Notes: generated by a model not told the origin, from the sequence alone. 13,678 nt of DNA from Candidatus Blautia intestinipullorum (GCA_019120475.1 DWVA01000341.1:1-13678), one strand, 5' to 3'; positions 1 through 8,285 are shown, counted from the first letter of the stretch. Numbers and translations are program-made.

Positions 1-85
1 GTATGAGAAAATGAATTTGGTAAATACTAACAAAAAAATAGGGTAAAAAATGTACAATATAGACGAAATTTTGTTCTTTTACCTT

Positions 86-115
86 ATTATATACCATTAT
101 TAGTAGTAACTTCAA
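86..115 (-). promoter_or_regulatory. Divergent sigma-A type promoter
   Basis: On the minus strand the sequence gives TTGAAG (110-115), an 18-base spacer, and a perfect TATAAT (86-91). This predicts transcription starting near 79 and running out of the left edge. No start codon with a ribosome site is visible on that strand within the window, so the target gene must begin beyond base 1. In sugar operons of this type the divergent gene is often an AraC- or LacI-family regulator, but nothing in the window proves that. Confidence 0.5.
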
Positions 116-134
116 CTATTTTCTTGAAAAATAG
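116..134. promoter_or_regulatory. Inverted repeat, candidate operator
   Basis: A perfect dyad: CTATTTT (116-122) and its reverse complement AAAATAG (128-134) around a 5-base centre. It abuts the -35 box of the divergent promoter and lies about 77 bases upstream of the predicted forward start. That position would suit a regulator acting on both promoters. The arms are AT-rich, so chance occurrence in this background is possible. Confidence 0.35.
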
Positions 135-166
135 CATATAGATATAAATTGCAAAGCGTGGGAATA

Positions 167-195
167 TTTACAGTCAATTTTGCCGATGCTACAAT
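167..195 (+). promoter_or_regulatory. Sigma-A promoter of the sugar operon
   Basis: TTTACA (167-172), exactly 17 bases, then TACAAT (190-195): five of six matches at each box. Transcription would begin near 202, leaving a leader of about 32 bases that contains only the ribosome site. No convincing CcpA (cre) site was found by eye around it. Confidence 0.65.
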
Positions 196-233
196 TAGTT
201 TACCGAATATTGAAACAGGAAAGGAGAAGAGTA

Positions 234-1532
234 ATGAAAAAACAAGCATTGTTTGCTGTCGGCGCAGGCGCTGTTCTGGTGGGAGCAGGCGCGGTACTGA
301 CAGGATGCGGAGATTCTTCCACAAGCAACGGAAAAATCCAGATTGAGATGGTTCAGTACAAGCCGGAAGCTGTCAAGGCTTTTGAGCAGATGGAAGAAAA
401 ATTCAATGCCACCCATGATGACATTGAATTGACCATCGAATCACCGAACGAGGCAATGACGATTCTGAAAACACGTTTCATCAAGGAGGATCAGCCTGAT
501 ATTATCGGAATTGGAGGAGATATCAACTACTCCAACTTCCTGGATTCAGACATGCTGATGGATATCTCTGATTTCGACGGCCTTGCGGATGTAAAGCAGT
601 CCTATATGGATATCTTGGAAAACCTTGAATTCGTTCCTACAGAGGGTACATATGCGGTGCCGTACGTGGCAAATGCGGCAGGTATTCTGTACAACAAGGA
701 CATGTTTGAAGAAAACGGATGGCAGATCCCCACTACCTGGGATGAATTCCTGACGCTTCTGGATACTATTCAGGAATCCGGACAGCAGCCTTTGTATTTT
801 GGCTTCAAGGATACATGGACCTGCCTTGCTCCATGGAACGCCATGGCCTGCGACCTGGCTCCGGCAGACGTATGCCAGCAGGTGAACAGAGGAGAGACTA
901 CTTTCTCTGACGAGTACAGAGAGGTATCAGAAAAGCTGCTCCAGCTTCTTCCCTACGCGCAGCCGGATCCCACAGCATACAGCTACAACGATGCATGTAC
1001 CGCCTTTGCGAGAGGCGAATCCGCGATGTACTGTATCGGAAGTTATGCAGTGCCTCAGATTCTTTCCGTAAATCCGGACATGAACATTGACTCCTTCGTT
1101 TTCCCGGCAAACGACGAAGCGGACGGTCAGGTTCTGAATTCCGGCGTTGACCTTCTGTTTGCAGTTATGGAAGACTGCGAGAACAAAGAAGCGGCCTATG
1201 AGGTTCTACGTTTTATGATGGAAGACGAGAATATCCAGATTTATCTGGACGATCAGAACGCGATCCCCTGCAAAAAGGGCGAATTCGATCTTCCGGAACA
1301 GCTTGACGGCATGACAGAATATATTGAAGAAGGCAAGATGGCTGACTATCAGGATCATCATTATCCCTCCGAGATGGCTGTAGACGCTATGATCCAGACA
1401 TACGTCATGAACGGGGACACAGACGGATTCCTGAAGAAATTTGACACTGAGTGGAAACGTTATAACCGTGATCTGATCCGCAAGGTTCAGAAGTATGAGG
1501 AAGAACACGGGGAAGGAGGAGACGAATCATGA
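234..1532 (+). CDS. ABC transporter sugar-binding lipoprotein (family 1 solute-binding protein)
   Basis: Extracellular, lipid-anchored substrate-binding protein of a carbohydrate ABC importer, 432 residues, usual for the family. The N-terminus is a lipoprotein signal: two lysines, a glycine/alanine/valine-rich core, then lipobox LTGC with the lipidated cysteine at residue 25. The body resembles MsmE/RafE-type proteins, with the typical 'GILYNKDMFEENGW...TWDEF' stretch. I chose the ATG at 234 over an upstream in-frame ATG at 180: AAGGAG sits 7 bases before 234, and 180 lies upstream of the predicted transcription start. It overlaps the next gene by 4 bases. With the alpha-galactosidase downstream, the likely ligands are raffinose, melibiose or stachyose; the exact sugar is inference. 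Confidence 0.9.
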   Translation: MKKQALFAVGAGAVLVGAGAVLTGCGDSSTSNGKIQIEMVQYKPEAVKAFEQMEEKFNATHDDIELTIESPNEAMTILKTRFIKEDQPDIIGIGGDINYSNFLDSDMLMDISDFDGLADVKQSYMDILENLEFVPTEGTYAVPYVANAAGILYNKDMFEENGWQIPTTWDEFLTLLDTIQESGQQPLYFGFKDTWTCLAPWNAMACDLAPADVCQQVNRGETTFSDEYREVSEKLLQLLPYAQPDPTAYSYNDACTAFARGESAMYCIGSYAVPQILSVNPDMNIDSFVFPANDEADGQVLNSGVDLLFAVMEDCENKEAAYEVLRFMMEDENIQIYLDDQNAIPCKKGEFDLPEQLDGMTEYIEEGKMADYQDHHYPSEMAVDAMIQTYVMNGDTDGFLKKFDTEWKRYNRDLIRKVQKYEEEHGEGGDES

Positions 1533-2410
1533 TGGATAAAGCGAAAGGCAATGAGAGAAAGCGCACATTTATGCTGATCACAATTCCCATTCTTGTGCTG
1601 TTTTTCGCATTTAACACACTGCCGCTGATCAAAGGCTTTATTTACAGCTTTACCAACTTTAAAGGATACGGAAGCTACGAATGGGTAGGACTGAGAAACT
1701 ACATTGATCTGTTCCAGGATGCCCGGGTGGGAAGATCCTATCTGTTTACTTTTAAATTTGCCATTGTTTCAACGATCATTGTAAATGTTGTCAGCCTGAT
1801 CCTGGCTCTGGGACTGAACAGCAAGATCCGTGCCAAGAGCGCTCTGAGAGGAATTTATTTTATTCCTAACGTGCTGGGGGGGCTTGTTGTAGGTTATATC
1901 TTCAGCTTTATTTTTACTTACATTCTCCCGGCTGCAGGACAGGCTCTGGGAATCGAAGCTCTCAGCGGAAGTATGCTGGCAAGCACGAAAACCGCATGGT
2001 TCGCTATCGTGATCGTGGCGGCATGGCAGTCCATCGCCATGAACACCATCATTTATATTTCCGGCCTTCAGACAGTGCCGGAGGATGTATACGAGGCCGG
2101 CTCTATTGACGGAGCTACAGGCTGGACAAAATTCAAGAGCCTGACCTTCCCTCTGATCATCCCGTTTTTCACCATCAACATGGTGCTTTGCATGAAAAAC
2201 TTCCTGATGGCCTTCGACCAGATCATGGCTTTGACCAAGGGCGGACCGGCACAGAGTACAGAATCTATCTCCTACCTGATCTACAGAAACGGTATGGACG
2301 GCGGACAGTTTGGTTTCCAGAGTGCCAACGCGGTGCTGTTCTTTGTAGTGATCGTGGCAATCTCTGTGTTCCAGCTTTCATTTATGAATAAGAAGGAGGA
2401 GCAGTTATGA
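1529..2410 (+). CDS. Sugar ABC transporter permease (MalF/MsmF type)
   Basis: First of two membrane subunits that form the sugar channel, 293 residues with about six hydrophobic segments. The cytoplasmic EAA loop that docks the ATPase is visible from about residue 189 (EAGSIDGAT...), ending near the FPLIIP segment. The start ATG overlaps the stop of the binding-protein gene (ATGA), with GGAAGGAGGA 8 bases ahead; a second ATG directly follows and cannot be excluded. The tandem overlaps point to translational coupling. The MalF/MsmF assignment rests on gene order and the EAA loop. It is expected to pair with the next permease and with an ATPase coded outside the window. Confidence 0.92.
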   Translation: MMDKAKGNERKRTFMLITIPILVLFFAFNTLPLIKGFIYSFTNFKGYGSYEWVGLRNYIDLFQDARVGRSYLFTFKFAIVSTIIVNVVSLILALGLNSKIRAKSALRGIYFIPNVLGGLVVGYIFSFIFTYILPAAGQALGIEALSGSMLASTKTAWFAIVIVAAWQSIAMNTIIYISGLQTVPEDVYEAGSIDGATGWTKFKSLTFPLIIPFFTINMVLCMKNFLMAFDQIMALTKGGPAQSTESISYLIYRNGMDGGQFGFQSANAVLFFVVIVAISVFQLSFMNKKEEQL

Positions 2411-3258
2411 TGAAAAAGAAAAGTCAGGGCGTCGGCGGAACCAACTGGCCGATCACTATTTTGCTGATCATCGGATGCGTTACTATTTTCTTCCCGTTAT
2501 ATATGGCGGTGATCATTGCTTTCAAGCAGCCCTCCGAGATGACAAATGATATTGCGGGTGCTCTTGCTTTCCCGTCAAAATGGAGTTTCAGCAACTTTGC
2601 GGAGGCAATGGAGGTTACAGATTTCTGGAACTCTCTGGGGAACTCCCTTCTGATCACGATCTTAACCGTAGTGATCGCGATCCTGCTCCATTCTCTTGCC
2701 GGATATGCCATCGGCAGAAATATGGGACACAGCAAATTTTATAAGTTCTCTTATCTTTACATTGTAAGCGGTATGTTCGTACCTTTTGCGATCCTGATGA
2801 TGCCTCTGGTAAAACAGACTTCTCAGATGGGGATCGGAAATAGGGCTGGCGTAATCATTCTTTATGTGGTATTCTATATGCCGATGAACCTGCTTTTGTA
2901 CTCCGGATACCTGAAAAATATTCCGCTGGCGCTGGAAGAAGCTGCGAAAGTGGACGGAGCAAGTACCTGGAAAACATACTGGAGCATTATCTTCCCGATC
3001 ATGAAGCCCATGCACGCCACTGTGGCGGTGCTGACCGCTCTGGGAACCTGGAACGATGTAATGACTCCTCTGGTAATCATGTCCGGTACAGGCAAGAACA
3101 CTCTGCCTCTGGCACAGCTGAATTTCCAGACGCAGTTCGGAACCAACTATAATCTGGCGTTTGCATCTTATCTGTTGGCGCTGATTCCGATCTTGATCTT
3201 CTATCTGGTATGCCAGAAACAGATCCTGAACGGTGTAGTAAACGGCGCGGTAAAATAA
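2407..3258 (+). CDS. Sugar ABC transporter permease (MalG/MsmG type)
   Basis: Second membrane subunit, 283 residues, six predicted membrane segments, a normal size for MalG/MsmG-type proteins. The EAA loop begins near residue 178 (EAAKVDGAST) and ends in the FPIMKP segment, a good match to the family consensus. The C-terminus (...QKQILNGVVNGAVK) is typical of MalG-like subunits, which end in a short tail after the last membrane helix. AAGGAGGAG precedes the ATG, which overlaps the upstream stop codon by 4 bases. About 105 bases containing a hairpin separate it from the alpha-galactosidase. No nucleotide-binding subunit follows. Confidence 0.92.
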   Translation: MMKKKSQGVGGTNWPITILLIIGCVTIFFPLYMAVIIAFKQPSEMTNDIAGALAFPSKWSFSNFAEAMEVTDFWNSLGNSLLITILTVVIAILLHSLAGYAIGRNMGHSKFYKFSYLYIVSGMFVPFAILMMPLVKQTSQMGIGNRAGVIILYVVFYMPMNLLLYSGYLKNIPLALEEAAKVDGASTWKTYWSIIFPIMKPMHATVAVLTALGTWNDVMTPLVIMSGTGKNTLPLAQLNFQTQFGTNYNLAFASYLLALIPILIFYLVCQKQILNGVVNGAVK

Positions 3259-3295
3259 GCGTATCATCGGCGTATGTATGCAGGTGCGTTATATG

Positions 3296-3326
3296 ATATC
3301 ATCCGGAAAAATTCCGGGCCTGATAT
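3296..3326. other. Two-tier hairpin between transporter and enzyme genes
   Basis: Inner stem CCGGAA (3303-3308) with TTCCGG (3312-3317) around an AAA loop; outer stem ATATCA (3296-3301) with TGATAT (3321-3326), separated by a small asymmetric bulge. No T-run follows, so it does not look like a full intrinsic terminator. It could protect or process the mRNA and set different levels for transporter and enzyme; this is inference. Confidence 0.5.
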
Positions 3327-3363
3327 TCTGAAAGACAAGTATAAAGTATAAAAGGAGAAGACA

Positions 3364-5559
3364 ATGTCAATAGTACTGAGTGAAAAGGAATCCTTATTTA
3401 CGCTGTATACAAAAACCAGTATGTACCAGATGAAAGTAGACGATTACGGCGTCCTGCTTCATACTTATTATGGAAAAAAGACAGAAAACTTTGACTATTC
3501 CTACCTGATCCAGAGACGGGATCACGGTTTTTCCGGAAATCCTTATCAGGCGGGAAATGACAGAACTTATTCTCTGGATACACTTCCCCAGGAATACTCC
3601 TGTTTTGGAAGCGGGGATTACCGCCAGAGTGCCCTGTCCGTAAAATACCAGACAGGAGCCATGGCTCTGGAGCTTCGCTACAAAGATTATGAGATCCAGA
3701 AAGGAAAGTATAAAATCCCAGGTCTTCCTGCCCTCTACGCCATGGAAGAGAACCAGGCGGACACGCTGGTGATCACCATGAAGGACGATGTGGAAGATGT
3801 GTGTGTGAAACTGTATTACGGTGTTTTGGAAGATCTGGATGTGATAACCAGGACCGTATGTGTGGAAAACAGGGGCAGCGCTCCTGTTTTCCTGGAACGG
3901 GCCATGTCCCTGTGCCTTGACAGATCATACGGCTCTTATGACTGGATAACTTTCTATGGAAAACATGAAATGGAACGGCAGCTTTCCAGAACTTCTGTAC
4001 ATCACGGCTGCCAGACTGTGGGAAGCCTCAGAGGAGCTTCCAGCCATCAGTATAATCCTTTCGTGATACTGGCAGATACAGGGGCTTCCGAGACACAGGG
4101 AGAGTGTTACGGATTTTCTCTCCTTTACAGCGGAAATTTCCTGGCGGAAGCGGAAATGGACCAGTTTAACCAGACAAGAGTGATAATGGGAATCCATCCG
4201 GAGAATTTCTCCTATAAGCTGGAGCCGGGAGAAAGCTTCTGGACTCCCGAAGCCGCCATGGTATACAGTGACGCGGGATTTGAAAAAATGTCTCATATTT
4301 ATCACCGGGCGATCCGCAGCAATCTTTGCAGAGGAAGGTTCAAGCATGCCAGAAGACCCGTCCTTATGAACAACTGGGAAGGCACTTATTTTGACTTTAC
4401 CGGTGAAAAGCTTCTTGATATGGCGGAAAAAGCCGCCGACCTTGGAATCGAGCTTTTTGTCATGGACGACGGCTGGTTCGGAAAAAGAGACACAGACAGC
4501 AGCGGACTGGGAGACTGGCATGTAAATGAGAAAAAGCTGGGCTGTACGCTGACGGAGCTTTCCGACAAGATCCATGAAATGGGAATGAAATTCGGTATCT
4601 GGTATGAGCCGGAAGGAATTTCCGAGGACAGCGGCCTTTACAGAGAACATCCGGACTGGGTGCTTCATGTGCCGGGACGCCGCCCGATGAGAGGAAGATA
4701 TCAGCTTGTGCTTGATTTCTCCAGAGAAGATGTCCGTAATTATATTTTTGACCAGATGTGCAAAGTCTTGGATCATGTGAAGGTAGATTACCTGAAATGG
4801 GATTTCAACCGCAGCATCAGTGATGTTTATTCCTCCAGACTTCCTGCGGAACGCCAGGGAGAGGTTCCTCACCGGTATGTGCTTGGCCTTTATGAGTTCC
4901 TGGAACGTTTAGGCAGAAGATATCCCGACATGCTGATCGAGGGATGCAGCGGAGGCGGCGGAAGATTCGACGCCGGAATGCTCTATTATACGCCTCAGAT
5001 CTGGTGCAGCGATGATACAGACGCCATTGAAAGACTGGAAATCCAGTACGGAACCTCATTCTGCTACCCGGTTTCCACCATGGGAGCCCATGTTTCCGCC
5101 TGCCCGAACCACCAGACGGGAAGGACCACTCCGCTGAAGACGAGAGCGGTGGTGGCAATGGCCGGTACATTCGGCTATGAGCTGGATCCAGGAAAGCTTT
5201 CCGAAGAGGAAAAAGAGGAAGTAAGAAAACAGATCACAGCTTTCAAGAAATATTATGAGCTGATCCAGGAAGGCGATTATTTCAGGCTGACAGACCCGGC
5301 CAGGGATGAACATTACGCTGCCTGGGAGTTTGCGGATCAGGAAGGAAAAGAAGCGCTGCTTTCTGTAGTCGCTTCAAAGGTGCGGACCAACGATCCGCCG
5401 TCCAGAGTGCTTCTCCGCGGTCTTCGCGAGGATGCGGTCTACGAAATGAACGGAAAGGAATATCTGGGCGGGGCCCTGATGCATGGCGGTTTCCCCCTGC
5501 CGGAAGCGTCAGAGGAGTACCAGAGCTGGATGTTCCATTTCCAGATAAAAGAAAAATAA
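3364..5559 (+). CDS. aga: Alpha-galactosidase, GH36
   Basis: Hydrolyses terminal alpha-1,6-linked galactose from melibiose, raffinose and related sugars. It has 731 residues, the size of bacterial tetrameric GH36 enzymes such as Geobacillus AgaA. Visible active-site features: substrate-binding DDGW (Asp368-Asp369-Gly-Trp371), KWD with nucleophile Asp480, Cys528 in CSGGGGRFD, and acid/base Asp550 in SDDTDA. The 70-residue gap between the two catalytic aspartates matches the family. There is no signal peptide, so it acts in the cytoplasm on imported sugar. AAGGAG lies 6 bases before the ATG. It is the last gene of the operon and is followed by a strong terminator. Close relatives carry the names aga, agaA or rafA; the symbol is by family, and preference among alpha-galactosides cannot be read from sequence. 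Confidence 0.96.
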   Translation: MSIVLSEKESLFTLYTKTSMYQMKVDDYGVLLHTYYGKKTENFDYSYLIQRRDHGFSGNPYQAGNDRTYSLDTLPQEYSCFGSGDYRQSALSVKYQTGAMALELRYKDYEIQKGKYKIPGLPALYAMEENQADTLVITMKDDVEDVCVKLYYGVLEDLDVITRTVCVENRGSAPVFLERAMSLCLDRSYGSYDWITFYGKHEMERQLSRTSVHHGCQTVGSLRGASSHQYNPFVILADTGASETQGECYGFSLLYSGNFLAEAEMDQFNQTRVIMGIHPENFSYKLEPGESFWTPEAAMVYSDAGFEKMSHIYHRAIRSNLCRGRFKHARRPVLMNNWEGTYFDFTGEKLLDMAEKAADLGIELFVMDDGWFGKRDTDSSGLGDWHVNEKKLGCTLTELSDKIHEMGMKFGIWYEPEGISEDSGLYREHPDWVLHVPGRRPMRGRYQLVLDFSREDVRNYIFDQMCKVLDHVKVDYLKWDFNRSISDVYSSRLPAERQGEVPHRYVLGLYEFLERLGRRYPDMLIEGCSGGGGRFDAGMLYYTPQIWCSDDTDAIERLEIQYGTSFCYPVSTMGAHVSACPNHQTGRTTPLKTRAVVAMAGTFGYELDPGKLSEEEKEEVRKQITAFKKYYELIQEGDYFRLTDPARDEHYAAWEFADQEGKEALLSVVASKVRTNDPPSRVLLRGLREDAVYEMNGKEYLGGALMHGGFPLPEASEEYQSWMFHFQIKEK

Positions 5560-5581
5560 AAGATGTTTCATATGCGGCACA

Positions 5582-5626
5582 GGCTGCCTCGTTTCCCTTT
5601 CGGGGGAGACAGAGGCAGCCTTTTTT
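5582..5626 (+). terminator. Strong intrinsic terminator after the alpha-galactosidase gene
   Basis: GGCTGCCTC (5582-5590) pairs perfectly with GAGGCAGCC (5612-5620). The inner GTTTCC/GGAGAC segments extend the stem with one G-U pair. Six T's follow directly (5621-5626). It closes the sugar operon and insulates the helicase gene, whose promoter starts three bases later. Confidence 0.93.
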
Positions 5627-5628
5627 GC

Positions 5629-5657
5629 TTGTAAGAACGCATGTTTTTATGTATAAT
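5629..5657 (+). promoter_or_regulatory. Promoter of the helicase gene
   Basis: TTGTAA (5629-5634), 17 bases, then perfect TATAAT (5652-5657). Transcription would start near 5664 and leave a leader of about 42 bases. Its position immediately after the terminator supports it. Confidence 0.7.
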
Positions 5658-5705
5658 GAAAAAAGAGCGCCGCGCGGGATGCGGTCAAACCCTAAAGGAG
5701 AAAAC

Positions 5706-7937
5706 ATGAACATCTATGAAACATTGAACGATATGCAGCAGGAAGCTGTCTATCATACAGAGGGCCCTCTTCTGATCCTGGCCGGCGCCGGCTCGGGAAA
5801 GACAAGAGTGCTGACTCACAGAATTGCTTACCTGATCGAAGAAAAGGGAGTACAGCCCTGGAATATTCTTGCGATCACCTTTACCAATAAGGCGGCTCAG
5901 GAAATGAGGGAGCGTGTAGACAGGATCGTCGGAGGAGATGCCGGAAGCGTCTGGGTTTCTACGTTTCACTCCACCTGTGTAAGGATCCTGCGAAGATATA
6001 TTGATCGTCTCGGATATGACAATAATTTTACCATTTATGATACTGACGACCAGAAAACCCTGATGAAGGAAGTCTGCAGAAAGATGAACGTGGATACGAA
6101 GCTGTTTAAGGAGCGGGCGCTTCTGGCGGCGATTTCCCATGCGAAGGACGAACTGGTCACGCCGGATGAGATGGAAAGAAACGCAGGCGGAGATTTCAAG
6201 GAGAAACGGATCGCGGAGATCTACAGAGAATATCAGGACGCGCTCAGAAGGAACAACGCTCTTGACTTTGATGATCTGATCGTAAAGACGGTGGAACTTT
6301 TCCAGAACTGCGGAGAGGTGCTGGAATCCTATCAGGAAAGATTCCGCTATATTATGGTGGATGAGTATCAGGATACCAATACCGCCCAGTTCAAATTTGT
6401 AAGTCTTTTGGCGTCAAAATATGAAAACCTTTGCGTAGTAGGAGACGACGACCAGTCGATCTATAAATTCCGGGGCGCCAATATCGGAAATATCCTGGGA
6501 TTTGAGAGGGTATTTCCCCAGGCAAAGGTTGTGCGTCTGGAGCAGAATTACCGTTCTACACAGAATATCCTGGACGCTGCCAATGAAGTGATCTCCAACA
6601 ATACCGAAAGAAAAGAAAAAAGGCTGTGGACGGAAAATCCGGAAGGAGAAAAGATCCATTTCCGGCAGTTTATGAACGGCTTTGAGGAAGCGGAATATGT
6701 GATAGGGGACATTGCGAAAGGCAGGAGAGAGGGAAAGCTGAATTACCGGGACTGTGCCATCCTTTACAGGACAAACGCTCAGTCCAGGCTTTTTGAGGAG
6801 AAGTGTCTTCTGGCAAATATTCCCTATAAGATCGTAGGAGGAGTGAACTTTTACGCCCGCAGAGAGATCAAAGATCTTCTGAGCTATATGAAAACAGTGG
6901 ACAACGCCGCTGATGATCTGGCTGTGCGCCGTATTCTCAACGTGCCGAAAAGAGGGATCGGGGCAACGACCATCACCCGTGTGCAGAATTATGCGGACGA
7001 AATGCAGATCAGCTTTTATGACGCGCTCTGTACGGCGGATAAGATCCCGTCTATCGGGCGCGCTGCATCAAAGATCGAGGGATTTGTGACCTTTATCCAG
7101 TCGCTGAAAAGCAAGGCGCAGGCATATACAGTGGAGGAAATTCTGGAAGAGATCATAGATCTTACCGGATATGTGGACGAGCTTAAGGCAGAGGATACGG
7201 AGGAATCCAGAGCCAGGATTGAAAATATAGACGAGCTGGTCTCCAAAACAGTTACCTATCAGGAGACGATGGCAGCGGAAGGAAGAGAAGCTGATCTTTC
7301 CGGGTTCCTGGAGGAGATCGCCCTGATCGCGGATATAGACACTGTGGACCCGGGCCAGGATTATGTGCTCCTTATGACGCTTCACAGCGCCAAAGGACTT
7401 GAATTTCCTTATGTGTATATGGCGGGAATGGAGGATGGGATCTTCCCCAGCAGCATGTGTATTTTTTCCTCGGATCTTTCTGATATGGAGGAAGAGAGAA
7501 GGCTCTGCTATGTAGGGATCACCAGGGCCATGAAGGAACTGACGCTGACATGCGCCCAGCAGAGAATGGTAAGAGGGGAAACCCAGTACAACCGTGTTTC
7601 CCGGTTTGTGCGGGAAATTCCGAGAGAGCTCGTAGAGATGGGACACACTATCCGGGAACATAAGCCAAAGATCCCGGAGGAGGCCTCCAGCAGAAACAGC
7701 TATATGCAGATGCGGATGGCTTTCCAGGCAAAAGCCTTTCAGCCTCAGAATTTTAAAGTGACAAAAGCGGAATCTCTGGATTACGATGTAGGAGATACGG
7801 TCCGTCATGTAAAGTTCGGTGTGGGAATTGTAAAGAACATTGTGGAAGGCGGAAGAGATTACGAGGTGACGGTGGATTTTGACAAGGCCGGTGTAAAGAA
7901 AATGTTCGCCGGATTTGCAAAACTGAAGAAAATCTAA
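5706..7937 (+). CDS. pcrA: ATP-dependent DNA helicase PcrA (UvrD/Rep, SF1A)
   Basis: 3'-5' DNA helicase of replication restart and nucleotide excision repair, essential in studied Firmicutes; 743 residues, normal length. Motifs in order: Q-motif region (NDMQQEAV, residues 8-15), Walker A AGAGSGKT (26-33), motif Ia (AITFTNKAA), Walker B DEYQD (219-223), motif III (GDDDQSIYKFRGA), motif IV (LEQNYRS), motif V (TLHSAKGLEFPYV), motif VI (CYVGITRA). The C-terminus has the PcrA Tudor-like domain (VRHVKFGVGIV...), known in relatives to contact RNA polymerase. AAAGGAG lies 5 bases before this ATG. An in-frame ATG at 5625 is rejected because it falls inside the preceding terminator's T-run and upstream of the promoter. 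It has its own promoter; no ligA or pcrB neighbour is visible. Confidence 0.97.
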   Translation: MNIYETLNDMQQEAVYHTEGPLLILAGAGSGKTRVLTHRIAYLIEEKGVQPWNILAITFTNKAAQEMRERVDRIVGGDAGSVWVSTFHSTCVRILRRYIDRLGYDNNFTIYDTDDQKTLMKEVCRKMNVDTKLFKERALLAAISHAKDELVTPDEMERNAGGDFKEKRIAEIYREYQDALRRNNALDFDDLIVKTVELFQNCGEVLESYQERFRYIMVDEYQDTNTAQFKFVSLLASKYENLCVVGDDDQSIYKFRGANIGNILGFERVFPQAKVVRLEQNYRSTQNILDAANEVISNNTERKEKRLWTENPEGEKIHFRQFMNGFEEAEYVIGDIAKGRREGKLNYRDCAILYRTNAQSRLFEEKCLLANIPYKIVGGVNFYARREIKDLLSYMKTVDNAADDLAVRRILNVPKRGIGATTITRVQNYADEMQISFYDALCTADKIPSIGRAASKIEGFVTFIQSLKSKAQAYTVEEILEEIIDLTGYVDELKAEDTEESRARIENIDELVSKTVTYQETMAAEGREADLSGFLEEIALIADIDTVDPGQDYVLLMTLHSAKGLEFPYVYMAGMEDGIFPSSMCIFSSDLSDMEEERRLCYVGITRAMKELTLTCAQQRMVRGETQYNRVSRFVREIPRELVEMGHTIREHKPKIPEEASSRNSYMQMRMAFQAKAFQPQNFKVTKAESLDYDVGDTVRHVKFGVGIVKNIVEGGRDYEVTVDFDKAGVKKMFAGFAKLKKI

Positions 7938-7973
7938 AATTTTAGATAATTTATGGTAAAATGAAAGGGATAG

Positions 7974-7982
7974 TGGTATACT
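7974..7982 (+). promoter_or_regulatory. Extended -10 promoter of the small membrane protein gene
   Basis: TGG followed by TATACT (7977-7982) is an extended -10 box; the -35 region is poor. Transcription would start near 7989. A second TGG-TAAAAT at 7954-7962 is a weaker alternative. The predicted start rules out the ATG at 7998 as a sensible initiation codon, since it would lie under 10 bases from the mRNA end. Confidence 0.5.
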
Positions 7983-8033
7983 AGAAGTTACAAGAAAATG
8001 AGTGCAGGTAACAGAAATCAGAAGGAAGAGAGG

Positions 8034-8273
8034 ATGGTACGCACTATGAATATGAATGCGAAAATCGAAGAATTACTGGCGGCTTTAAAGAAAAAGGAAG
8101 ACGAAAAGCAGAAAAATACAGTCCTCTGGGTACTGGCAATCATTGGTACTGTTGCGGCAGTAACCGGAATTGCATTTGCTGTATATCGTTTCTTTGCTCC
8201 GGATTATCTGGAAGACTTTGAAGAAGATTTCGATGACGACTTCGACGATTACTTTGAAGACGAAGAAGAATAA
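8034..8273 (+). CDS. Small single-pass membrane protein with acidic/aromatic tail, unknown function
   Basis: 79 residues if begun at the ATG at 8034, which has AAGGA 7 bases upstream. Starts at 7998 (91 residues) or 8046 (75 residues) are possible but have poorer support. Layout: short basic/amphipathic head (about 1-27, AKIEELLAALKKKEDEKQK), one membrane helix (about 28-51), then a tail (57-79) in which 16 of 23 residues are Asp or Glu. Phe62, Phe66, Phe70 and Phe74 are spaced exactly four apart within acidic triplets. No enzyme motif is visible. The head is positive near the membrane, so the tail is probably outside, but topology is inference. I recall similar small proteins in Lachnospiraceae, but know no assigned function. 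It is flanked by its own promoter and terminator. Confidence 0.8.
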   Translation: MVRTMNMNAKIEELLAALKKKEDEKQKNTVLWVLAIIGTVAAVTGIAFAVYRFFAPDYLEDFEEDFDDDFDDYFEDEEE

Positions 8274-8285
8274 AGGATTGACCAG

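Larger units (their letters stand above)
1..166. other. AT-rich intergenic control region, no gene seen
   Basis: This stretch is markedly more AT-rich than the rest of the window. Short open frames here have no ribosome site and no recognisable protein, so I regard it as noncoding. It holds the divergent promoter and the dyad listed separately. The first 80 bases would be the leader of a leftward gene lying outside the window, perhaps the operon's regulator; that is inference. Confidence 0.6.

Noticed and set aside
150..165. TTGCAAAGCG as a CcpA (cre) site
   Set aside because: The central CG falls one base out of register with the cre consensus and the right half does not match.
149..346. 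Short plus-strand open frame overlapping the start of the binding-protein gene
   Set aside because: It begins upstream of the predicted transcription start and runs in another frame over a clear lipoprotein signal peptide.
3925..4872. 315-codon open frame on the minus strand inside the alpha-galactosidase gene
   Set aside because: It lies wholly antisense to a gene with intact GH36 catalytic motifs, has no recognisable protein and no ribosome site.
7068..7808. 246-codon minus-strand open frame inside pcrA
   Set aside because: Antisense to a fully conserved helicase; an open frame produced by codon use on the other strand.
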